Source: Bacteroidota bacterium (GTDB lineage: Bacteria > Bacteroidota > Ignavibacteria > T3Sed10-11). From it: a DNA stretch of 5,404 nt. The stretch is from assembly GCA_007128495.1 (NCBI GenBank), contig SKXH01000232.1, forward strand, positions 1 through 5,404, given 5' to 3'. The notes under the pieces were generated by a model. The model ran no database searches. It was not told where the DNA came from and saw only the letters and a program-made list of their open reading frames with translations. Positions 1-5,404 of the stretch are shown one piece after another. The translations under genes and the position numbers were made by a program. Positions within the stretch are counted from its first letter, which is position 1; the number at the start of each line of letters is the position of its first letter.

Positions 1-15
1 GCAGACCAATAAAAC

Positions 16-744
16 ATGATACGGCACCTCCCCCATCCCGTACCGATGCTTTTCTTTTTATTGTTTATTCTTATTGCGGGATTTATACTCAGCACCGAAC
101 TCCGCTTAACGCTCAGTGCAGTTCTATTATTATTGTTTGGAATGCATATTAACGGGAAAAAGATCCTCCATACAATCCTGAAAATCGTTGTTCCTCTCTG
201 CATTGCAATCGGATTATTTATGACGTTTATATACCCGGAAACCGAGCGATGGATTACTATCGCCGGCATACGGCTGTCATACGACGGTTTAACCGCTGCC
301 GGCGATATGACCTCACGCATTTTGTTTCTGTTTACCGGTATCATTGCTTTCTTTAATCTTATCTCGATTCACCGGCTCGGTTCATACTTGTATCAAAGAA
401 ACCTCCCCGTTTGGCTGGTTTTCATATTGATCAATGGTTTGAAATTCGTCGAACGGTTCAGAGATAACCTGAATGAAATTCAGTTTTACCAGCAATTGCG
501 GGGTATTGCTCTCGATACGGTGTGGCAGCGTTGGAGAGCGACGATTAAAATCCTCATTCCGCTTTTATATGTGATGATCGAAGAAAGCTCAAACCGCGCA
601 GTCGCACTTGAAATGCGCGGGTTTATGGCGCTTAACGAACGCACGGCGCTCGATCCGGATATGCAAACACTCGCAGACAGATTTCTTGTAATTGTATTAA
701 TAACCGGCATATTGGTTGTTTTGTTATTCGGTATAATTTTATGA
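16..744 (+). CDS. ecfT: ECF transporter transmembrane coupling protein (EcfT/CbiQ family)
   Basis: Membrane scaffold of an energy-coupling factor importer. It links two cytoplasmic ABC ATPases to a substrate-binding S component in the inner membrane. The 242-residue length is usual for the family. Hydrophobic segments are visible near residues 11-27, 32-45, 54-73, 102-117, 130-143, 175-188 and 222-242. Between the last two lies the cytoplasmic coupling region with two family Arg-Gly motifs: QLRG at 160-163, and MRG at 200-202 within ALEMRGF. In both, the usual Ala before Arg-Gly is replaced by a larger residue (Leu, Met). The segment LPVWLVFILINGLKFVERFR before the first motif also fits the family. 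The frame has a stop (TAA) at bases 10-12, so the ATG at 16 is the first possible start; no clear Shine-Dalgarno precedes it. Its stop overlaps the next gene's ATG (ATGA, 741-744). The S component is not in the window, so the substrate is unknown. Family call firm; symbol used generically. Confidence 0.88.
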   Translation: MIRHLPHPVPMLFFLLFILIAGFILSTELRLTLSAVLLLLFGMHINGKKILHTILKIVVPLCIAIGLFMTFIYPETERWITIAGIRLSYDGLTAAGDMTSRILFLFTGIIAFFNLISIHRLGSYLYQRNLPVWLVFILINGLKFVERFRDNLNEIQFYQQLRGIALDTVWQRWRATIKILIPLLYVMIEESSNRAVALEMRGFMALNERTALDPDMQTLADRFLVIVLITGILVVLLFGIIL

Positions 745-1574
745 TCGATGTTAAGAATTTCTCATGCTTCGATGAACCGGAAAATCCGCTCATCACCAAT
801 GCATCGTTTACGATTCATCCACGCGACCGCGTGTGCATATTGAGCAGTCATCAGGAACGTGCAACAATTCTCTGTCACGCACTGGCAGGTACGCTCAAGC
901 GGACCTATCCCGCGCACACATCCGACGGTGTAATAACATTCAGGGAGAAATCGGTATTCGCAATAGAATCGCACGATCGAACTGAAAAGATTGCCTATGT
1001 TCCTCCGAACGCCGATTTGCTCATCAGCGGTGTCAAGGAAACGGTGTTCGGAGAAATTGCACTTAGTCTTGAGCTTGCCGGTATGCAGCCGGAGCAAATC
1101 CGTGAAAAAGTTATGGCGATGCTAAAGAAACTCGACATTGAAAAACTCGCCGGGCGCGATCCCGATGAACTGTCGGGAGGCGAGCGGCACAAGATTGCGC
1201 TTGCATCGATGATAGTCCGTGAACCGGCGGTACTTATTCTCGATAATCCGACAATGTTTCTTGATGTATCCGGAGTAAAAAATTTACTTACTATTCTCCG
1301 CCATTACGCGGGATCAATAATCATAGCCGATCCGAACCCGTATGCCTGGGCATCATTTGCAAGCAGGTTTATTGTCATTCAAAAAAACAATGTTCTTTTT
1401 TTTGATTCGCCTCAGGATTTCATACAGGCAATTGATTCTGAAAAAATTAAATGTGAATTACCTGCCTGGATAGAATTATACCGGCATGTACGGCAGACAC
1501 TCCAATCGAGTGATGTTCCCTCCACATTAACAAGCCGATTTTATATTCGTCGAATAGCCGGAGCGATACGATGA
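741..1574 (+). CDS. ECF transporter ATPase subunit 1, catalytically degenerate (CbiO/EcfA family)
   Basis: ABC ATPase of 277 residues, normal ECF ATPase length, with an uninterrupted frame. The fold is recognisable throughout, but most ATP-site residues are lost. The Walker A position (residues 35-43, bases 843-869) reads SSHQERATI where family members have G-x-N-G-S-G-K-S-T, so all glycines and the lysine are gone. The Q-loop glutamine position is Pro89. Walker B keeps Asp168 (LILDNP), but the catalytic Glu is Asn169. The H-loop His position is Pro198 (ADPNP). By contrast the ABC signature LSGGE (144-148) and the D-loop LD (174-175) are intact. This subunit probably cannot bind or cleave ATP itself and instead supplies the signature to the site of its partner, encoded immediately downstream. 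The C-terminal tail (ELPAWIELYRHVRQ region) resembles that of other ECF ATPases. The start ATG overlaps the ecfT stop, with no Shine-Dalgarno visible, which suggests translational coupling. A pseudogene is unlikely because the frame and the rest of the fold are preserved. Confidence 0.88.
   Translation: MIDVKNFSCFDEPENPLITNASFTIHPRDRVCILSSHQERATILCHALAGTLKRTYPAHTSDGVITFREKSVFAIESHDRTEKIAYVPPNADLLISGVKETVFGEIALSLELAGMQPEQIREKVMAMLKKLDIEKLAGRDPDELSGGERHKIALASMIVREPAVLILDNPTMFLDVSGVKNLLTILRHYAGSIIIADPNPYAWASFASRFIVIQKNNVLFFDSPQDFIQAIDSEKIKCELPAWIELYRHVRQTLQSSDVPSTLTSRFYIRRIAGAIR
1560..1563 (+). promoter_or_regulatory. Shine-Dalgarno for ATPase 2
   Basis: GGAG lies 7 bases before the ATG at 1571, inside the last codons of ATPase 1. 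It supports that start and is the only clear Shine-Dalgarno among the four genes of the operon. The two ATPase stop/start codons also overlap (ATGA, 1571-1574). A dedicated ribosome site plus overlap would favour steady co-production of the two ATPases, as a heterodimer needs (inference). Confidence 0.6.
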
Positions 1575-2374
1575 TTACGTGTGAGAATGTATCATACCGG
1601 TATCCGAACGGGCAGGGTATTCATTCCGTTAATCTGACGATACCCGACCGGTGTGTGTATTTGCTTGCAGGTATGAACGGTTCCGGTAAAAGCACACTGT
1701 TAAAAGTACTCGCCGGAGGATTGAAAGAGTACGACGGCACTATAACAATGAATGGAGAAGACGTACGACAATTACGCACAAAACAAAAACGTCTTTTTAC
1801 CATATCACTGTCGCCGCAACAACCGGAAAAACAATTTTCACTCCCCACGGTTAAGGATGAGCTGCGATTCACTGCGAAAGTAACTAAAAAACCCGTTGAT
1901 ACGGAACTTGAATCGCATATCCTCAATCTGCTGCAATTACGATCATATCTCGATGTATCGCCGTTTGACCTGCCGCCGGTCAAACGAAAGCTGCTCTCGT
2001 TAGCGATTGCAGCGGTCATCCCCGCTCCCTTTATCGCCCTTGATGAACCAACTGCGGGAATAGATCGGGAACACAAACCGTTGGTCTTGCAATTTATCAG
2101 GTTTCTTTTTATACATAAAGGAGTGATAGTTGTCAGCCACGATATCGATACCTTTCTTCCGTTATCAACTCATATTGGCATCATGAGCGAAGGGAAGATT
2201 ACGGTATCGACTGACAAACGAACATTTTTAAACAAGTACCTTGAGGGGCATTATGGAGCGGAACTAACGCGTCCATTCATTATCCCGCGTTTAGCAAATC
2301 TTCTTGTCAATCAACCGGCAGGATCGGTGGATGAACTTGCCGCCATTATCAATAAAAACAATGAAAATAAGTGA
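1571..2374 (+). CDS. ECF transporter ATPase subunit 2, intact Walker motifs but lost ABC signature (CbiO/EcfA family)
   Basis: ABC ATPase of 267 residues, the partner of the preceding subunit. The nucleotide-binding parts are canonical: aromatic A-loop residues in YRYP (9-12), Walker A GMNGSGKST (34-42, Lys40), Q-loop Gln83 in SPQQPEKQF, Walker B with catalytic Glu in FIALDEPTAGID (154-165, Asp158 and Glu159), and H-loop His190 in VVSHD. The ABC signature is not. At 134-138 (bases 1970-1984), where the family has LSGGQ, this protein has LPPVK, so the phosphate-contacting Ser and both Gly are missing. The flanking PFDL and KRK..SLA align without a gap, so a local frameshift is unlikely. The C-terminal part (RPFIIPRLANLL, then VDELAAII) matches the usual ECF ATPase tail. 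Inferred role: it binds and hydrolyses ATP in a site completed by the LSGGE of ATPase 1, driving substrate uptake through the membrane coupling protein encoded by the first gene. The start at 1571 has a GGAG Shine-Dalgarno. The stop overlaps the GTG of the next gene. Confidence 0.9.
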   Translation: MITCENVSYRYPNGQGIHSVNLTIPDRCVYLLAGMNGSGKSTLLKVLAGGLKEYDGTITMNGEDVRQLRTKQKRLFTISLSPQQPEKQFSLPTVKDELRFTAKVTKKPVDTELESHILNLLQLRSYLDVSPFDLPPVKRKLLSLAIAAVIPAPFIALDEPTAGIDREHKPLVLQFIRFLFIHKGVIVVSHDIDTFLPLSTHIGIMSEGKITVSTDKRTFLNKYLEGHYGAELTRPFIIPRLANLLVNQPAGSVDELAAIINKNNENK

Positions 2375-2988
2375 ATATGAAACATATTGATCCATCACAA
2401 TTATCAACACGGGAGCGATACCGGTTAATGATCAGCTCGATCATTCCGCGCCCCATCGCACTGGTTACCAGCATCGGCGACAACGGTGTTATCAATGCGG
2501 CACCATTCAGCTTCTTTAACGGCGTTACCTCCTCTCCGCCGATCATATCGGTCTCGGTCGGCTACCGGAAAGGAAATGCAAAAGATACCGCCCGCAATAT
2601 ACGAGAGCGCGGTGAGTTCGTGGTGAATATCGTATCTCAAAATATTGCCGAAAAAATGAACATTGCGTCAGGCGATTATCCGCCGGATGTAAGTGAGATC
2701 AGTAAGGCAAACCTGCAGATAATTCCTTCGGAATTGGTCTCGCCACCGCGCCTGGCGGAATCACCGGTTCACATGGAATGCAAACTCTACAAGCTCATCG
2801 AGATCGGCGAAGGTCCGAACGATCTCATCCTCGGTGAGGTATTACGCTGGCATCTGAATCCCGATGTTAAAATAGATGAACGGTATCACATCGATCCGGA
2901 TTCACTCAATATAATCGGCCGGCTAGGCGGCCCGCAGTATTGTACAACGAACGAAGTTTTTGAAATGACGCGGCCGAAGGTGGAATGA
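2371..2988 (+). CDS. Flavin reductase family protein (FMN-binding split barrel)
   Basis: Cytoplasmic protein of 205 residues in the flavin reductase-like/DIM6-NTAB family, which binds FMN in a split-barrel fold and usually works as a dimer. Members reduce flavin with NAD(P)H or use bound FMN for other redox chemistry; the substrate cannot be told from sequence. Family features in order are PRPIALVTS (26-34), NAAPFSFFNGV (42-52), a PPIISVSVG strand (56-64), KDTARNI (71-77), EFVVNIV (82-88), ESPVHMECKL (130-139), the LILGEV strand (152-157) and a C-terminal GRLGGPQY (183-190). Length is typical and the gene looks complete. The GTG start at 2371 overlaps the ATPase 2 stop as GTGA, matching the other junctions. 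An ATG at 2377 would give a 203-residue protein and is a fair alternative; neither has a good Shine-Dalgarno. Its place as last gene of an ECF operon suggests a link to the transported compound, but the window does not show what that is. Confidence 0.88.
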   Translation: MNMKHIDPSQLSTRERYRLMISSIIPRPIALVTSIGDNGVINAAPFSFFNGVTSSPPIISVSVGYRKGNAKDTARNIRERGEFVVNIVSQNIAEKMNIASGDYPPDVSEISKANLQIIPSELVSPPRLAESPVHMECKLYKLIEIGEGPNDLILGEVLRWHLNPDVKIDERYHIDPDSLNIIGRLGGPQYCTTNEVFEMTRPKVE

Positions 2989-3025
2989 CGGGGTAATGAA
3001 GACATAATGATATTACAGCAAAATA

Positions 3026-3055
3026 GTTGAGCTAACTCTAAAAAGGTAGTTCAGC
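3026..3055. other. Imperfect hairpin 38 bases after the flavin-reductase stop
   Basis: Bases 3026-3036 can pair with 3045-3055 around an 8-base loop (TCTAAAAA). There are eight Watson-Crick pairs, two G-T wobbles and one A-G mismatch. No T-run follows on the + strand, so it is not a textbook intrinsic terminator. It could protect the 3' end of the operon mRNA or act as a weak terminator. Confidence 0.35.
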
Positions 3056-3154
3056 CACTGATTACACGCCTGCTCCGCTTTACGGAGTGCCGCCTCAATT
3101 ATATATGGTATAATGTATTTTAAATTTGATAAAAAAAATCAGTGAAATCCGTGG
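3055..3154. repeat. Short degenerate 9-base repeat units, one inverted and two direct
   Basis: Three copies of a unit close to AATCAGTGG are present. An inverted copy lies at 3055-3063 (CCACTGATT on the + strand), and two adjacent direct copies lie at 3137-3145 (AATCAGTGA) and 3146-3154 (AATCCGTGG). The inverted and first direct copies share a perfect 8-base inverted repeat (3056-3063 with 3137-3144). About 73 bases lie between them, including a small stem CTCCG/CGGAG (3073-3077 with 3083-3087). The wording resembles short intergenic repeats I recall from many environmental bacterial genomes. That is from memory and not checked. Confidence 0.45.
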
Positions 3155-3260
3155 CATTATTGAAAACAATGGAAATAATTCACATTCCCTGCTTTAATGC
3201 ATATACCTCAAAATAACATAAGCATTTAAAATTAGAAGGATTGAGAAATATAAACGTACA

Positions 3261-3329
3261 TCTTCCCCTTTCACTCTTTACTTTTCACTATTCCCTTTTC
3301 ACTTTTCCCTTTTCCCTTTTCACTCCCCC
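3261..3329. repeat. Pyrimidine-rich tract with mirror repeat, overlapping the mutS stop
   Basis: Irregular repetition of units like CTTTTCAC and CTTTTCCC on the + strand, almost entirely C and T with a few A. Within it, 3299-3324 is a perfect 26-base mirror repeat (it reads the same in reverse on one strand). It covers the mutS TGA stop at 3320-3322. On the mutS mRNA strand the tract is purine-rich (GTGAAAAGGGAAAAGGG type). Such mirror-symmetric homopurine-homopyrimidine runs can form triplex DNA in principle. The unit pattern also suggests slippage expansion. Confidence 0.6.
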
Positions 3330-5404
3330 GCCTCCTCCTTCAACTTCGCAAGCAACTGCAACGCTTCAAGCGGTGTAAGCTTGTTAACATCGATTTCACG
3401 TATCTTCTGCCGGAGTTTGTCATCCTTCACTTCGAACAATGCCATCTGCAATTCCTCTTTGGATTCTTTAAGGCGTTTGCGAACGTCATCTTTTTTAAGG
3501 GACGCCTTACCTGCATCATCGACATTTCGTAGCGTCAGTCCGGCTTCTTCGAGGTTTTTCAGGATTTTCTTTGCCCGGTCGGTAATGTCGGAAGGTAACC
3601 CTGCCATCTGAGCTACTTGAATACCATAGGAATGATCTGCAAATCCCGGAACAACTTTATGAAGAAAAACAACTTTATCGCCGTATTCACGCACATCGAC
3701 GCGGTAGTTTTTAATACGGGGAAATACTTCGGCAAGTTCGTTCAGTTCATGGTAATGTGTCGCAAATATCGTTTTCGCACCGATGCGGTCGTGCAAATGT
3801 TCGGTCAATGCCCACGCAATGCTGATGCCGTCGAATGTGCTCGTCCCCCTTCCCACTTCATCAAGCAATATTAAGCTCCTTTCGGTCGCAGTGTTAACGA
3901 TGTTCGCCGCCTCGTGCATCTCTACAAGAAATGTCGACTCACCTGCCGCAATATTATCGGATGCCCCCACACGCGTAAATATTTTATCGACAAGTCCGAT
4001 AGTTGCTTTATCGGCAGGTACATAACACCCTATCTGCGCAAGCAATACGATCAGACCGATCTGACGAATATAACTCGACTTACCGCTCATATTCGGACCG
4101 GTAATGATCAAAACCTGCTGGTCCGATTCATCGAGTAACGAATCGTTCGGAATGTACCGCTCGCCCGGCGGCAGCAGCGATTCAATAACCGGATGCCGGC
4201 CGCCTTCGATATGCAATGAAAAATCATTATTTACATCCGGTCGCACATAATTATTTTTCCGGGAGGTATACGCAAAAGAACACAGTACATCGAGCCGGGC
4301 AATAGCCGATGCATTCGATTGAATGGCTTCTGCACATGCACCGACTTTCTCACGGAGCGCCGTGAACAGTTTTGCTTCAAGCTGCTGCATCTTCTCTTCG
4401 GCGGAGAGGATCTTTTCCTCGTAGTCCTTTAATTCCGGTGTTATAAACCGCTCGGCGTTCGTCAGTGTTTGCTTGCGGATGTATTCGGACGGCACCTTGT
4501 CTTTATGCGTATGCGTAATCTCGATGTAATATCCGAATACCTTGTTATAATTCACTTTGAGCGACGGGATGCCCGTTCGTTCACGCTCCTGTTTCTGCAG
4601 GTTCGCAACCCATGACTTCCCGGAATGTGCCAGTCCGCGCAGCTCATCGAGTTCAGCGCTGTATCCTTTGCGGATCACATTGCCTTCGGAAAGCTGTGCA
4701 GGCGGATCGTCGTCGATCGCCTTAGTGATTTCTTCGACGATATCGTCAAGCGGATCCAGGGCATCGCGTATCTCGTTGATCAGCGTGGCGTCGAATGCTT
4801 CGGTTGAATTACGCAAATCGGGGATGCGTTCGAGTATCGCTTTCATTTGTATCATTTCGCGTGGATTGGCGCGGCCGGTACATATCTTTCCGGTTAAACG
4901 TTCGAGATCGCCGATCTCGTTAAGTATTTCCCGGGTCTTTTCGAGCGATGTTTTTTCATCGTAAAATGCCTGAACCGCTTCCAAACGATTATTGATTGTA
5001 TCTAATCTTTTCAACGGACGGGCAATCCATTGTTTCAGGAGGCGACTTCCCATCGGGGTGAGCGTTTTATCAAGCAGAGAAAACAATGTACCGGTGCCAC
5101 CGCCCGCCATAAGCTGCGTCGTGATCTCAAGATTGCGCTGCGTCGATTGATCCAGAACGATATAATCTGTCGTTTCATACGGCCTGAGCCGGCTGATGTG
5201 CGAGAGATTTGCTTTCTGCGTTTCCTTCAGATAATTCATTATTGCCCCGGCGGCATTGATACCGGTGGTATAATTCTCGCAGCCGAATCCTTTCAGACTC
5301 TGCGTTTTAAAATGGGTAAGCAGTAATTCATAGCCGTAATCGTAGTTATACACCCAATCATCGACCTTGGTGAGCAGCGGTATCTGTGTTCTGCCTGCAT
5401 AGGC
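3320..5404 (-). CDS. mutS: DNA mismatch repair protein MutS, N-terminal part outside the window
   Basis: MutS1 recognises mispaired bases and, on ATP binding, recruits MutL. The frame is open to the right edge: 17 codons precede a GTG at 5351-5353 that is an internal Val in the family motif DDWVYNYDYGYE, not a start. About 694 residues are visible; the missing mismatch-binding domain I (with its Phe-x-Glu) would bring it near the usual 850-880. Numbering from that Val, visible parts are the end of the connector domain (1-80), core/lever and clamp domains (about 80-370, with VNYNKVFGYYIEIT at 267-280), and the ATPase domain. The latter has Walker A GPNMSGKSS (419-427, last residue Ser rather than the usual Thr), ASDNIAAGESTF (464-475), Walker B LLDEVGRGTST (496-506) and ATH (531-533). 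QMALF (636-640) fits the sliding-clamp-binding motif. The tail DVNKLTPLEALQLLAKLK matches the C-terminal tetramerisation segment. There is no Smr domain, so it is not MutS2. Convergent to the ECF operon; its promoter lies outside. Confidence 0.97.
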   Translation of the reverse strand, partial: AYAGRTQIPLLTKVDDWVYNYDYGYELLLTHFKTQSLKGFGCENYTTGINAAGAIMNYLKETQKANLSHISRLRPYETTDYIVLDQSTQRNLEITTQLMAGGGTGTLFSLLDKTLTPMGSRLLKQWIARPLKRLDTINNRLEAVQAFYDEKTSLEKTREILNEIGDLERLTGKICTGRANPREMIQMKAILERIPDLRNSTEAFDATLINEIRDALDPLDDIVEEITKAIDDDPPAQLSEGNVIRKGYSAELDELRGLAHSGKSWVANLQKQERERTGIPSLKVNYNKVFGYYIEITHTHKDKVPSEYIRKQTLTNAERFITPELKDYEEKILSAEEKMQQLEAKLFTALREKVGACAEAIQSNASAIARLDVLCSFAYTSRKNNYVRPDVNNDFSLHIEGGRHPVIESLLPPGERYIPNDSLLDESDQQVLIITGPNMSGKSSYIRQIGLIVLLAQIGCYVPADKATIGLVDKIFTRVGASDNIAAGESTFLVEMHEAANIVNTATERSLILLDEVGRGTSTFDGISIAWALTEHLHDRIGAKTIFATHYHELNELAEVFPRIKNYRVDVREYGDKVVFLHKVVPGFADHSYGIQVAQMAGLPSDITDRAKKILKNLEEAGLTLRNVDDAGKASLKKDDVRKRLKESKEELQMALFEVKDDKLRQKIREIDVNKLTPLEALQLLAKLKEEAGE

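Larger units (their letters stand above)
2989..3319. other. Gene-free convergent spacer
   Basis: This stretch lies between the 3' ends of the flavin-reductase gene (+) and mutS (-). I see no convincing open reading frame, tRNA or structured RNA. It is visibly richer in A+T than the flanking genes. It contains a weak hairpin (3026-3055), short degenerate 9-base repeat units (3055-3063 and 3137-3154), a small GC stem (3071-3089), an A8 run (3131-3138), and a pyrimidine-rich tract running to and over the mutS stop. No stem followed directly by a U-tract, the mark of an intrinsic terminator, is evident for either gene. Confidence 0.7.

Noticed and set aside
1..19. Tail of an upstream gene, for example a frame ending in Gln-Thr-Asn-Lys-Thr with TGA at 17-19 that would overlap the ecfT ATG as ATGA, like the other junctions.
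   Set aside because: Only five codons are visible, and another frame ends at TAA 10-12, so neither the frame nor the product can be supported. The overlap pattern makes it plausible but not proven.
843..869. ATPase 1 as a pseudogene or frameshifted gene because of its lost Walker A.
   Set aside because: The frame is continuous for 277 codons, spacing of all ABC elements is normal, the LSGGE signature is perfect, and the partner has the complementary loss. All of this argues for a functional non-catalytic subunit.
3071..3089. Small GC-containing stem (CTCCG with CGGAG, five bases in the loop) as a possible intrinsic terminator.
   Set aside because: The stem is five Watson-Crick pairs plus two wobbles and is not followed by a T-run on either strand.
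3109..3114. TATAAT, a perfect -10 promoter hexamer on the + strand.
   Set aside because: No matching -35 hexamer lies about 17 bases upstream, the area is AT-rich by nature, and no + strand gene follows. It would read antisense into mutS.
3232..3252. AAGGA-like Shine-Dalgarno on the + strand in the spacer, suggesting a small gene.
   Set aside because: No suitable start codon with an open frame follows; the sequence runs into the pyrimidine tract.
4557..4964. Open frames on the + strand opposite mutS, up to 135 codons.
   Set aside because: They lie entirely antisense to a strongly conserved gene, have serine- and arginine-rich composition typical of shadow frames, and show no recognisable domain.
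5351..5353. GTG as the start of a 677-residue MutS-like protein.
   Set aside because: The frame stays open upstream to the window edge and encodes conserved MutS connector-domain sequence (ending in DDW), so this GTG is an internal valine.

Overview
The window looks like bacterial chromosome of moderate G+C with ordinary coding density. It holds three genes of an energy-coupling factor (ECF) vitamin or micronutrient uptake module, one flavin-reductase-family gene, a gene-free convergent spacer of about 330 bases, and most of a mismatch-repair mutS gene on the opposite strand. The lineage cannot be fixed from this sequence. The MutS1 type, the ECF module with two different ATPases, and the short intergenic repeats and pyrimidine tracts would suit an environmental, possibly uncultured, lineage. 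That last point is an impression, not a measurement.

Bases 16-2988 (+ strand) form a tight four-gene operon. The order is transmembrane coupling protein (EcfT/CbiQ family), ABC ATPase 1, ABC ATPase 2, flavin-reductase-like protein. Every junction is a 4-base stop/start overlap (ATGA, ATGA, GTGA), so the genes are almost certainly co-transcribed and translationally coupled. The promoter, and probably the substrate-binding S component, lie upstream of the window. Bases 2989-3319 separate the operon from the convergent mutS gene and contain only small repeats, weak hairpins and a pyrimidine-rich tract. Bases 3320-5404 (- strand) encode MutS without its N-terminal mismatch-binding domain, which lies beyond the right edge.

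The main result is in the ATPase pair. ATPase 1 has lost its Walker A P-loop (including the lysine), the Q-loop glutamine, the catalytic glutamate after Walker B and the H-loop histidine, but keeps a perfect LSGGE signature. ATPase 2 is the mirror case: Walker A, Q-loop, Walker B with its glutamate, and H-loop histidine are all intact, but its signature has become LPPVK. ABC sites form between the Walker motifs of one subunit and the signature of the other. The heterodimer would therefore have exactly one complete ATP site and one fully dead site, and neither homodimer could work. This suggests an obligately asymmetric, single-site ECF motor, an extreme form of the degenerate-site design known from heterodimeric ABC exporters. 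I am not aware of a description in ECF importers, but I could not search.
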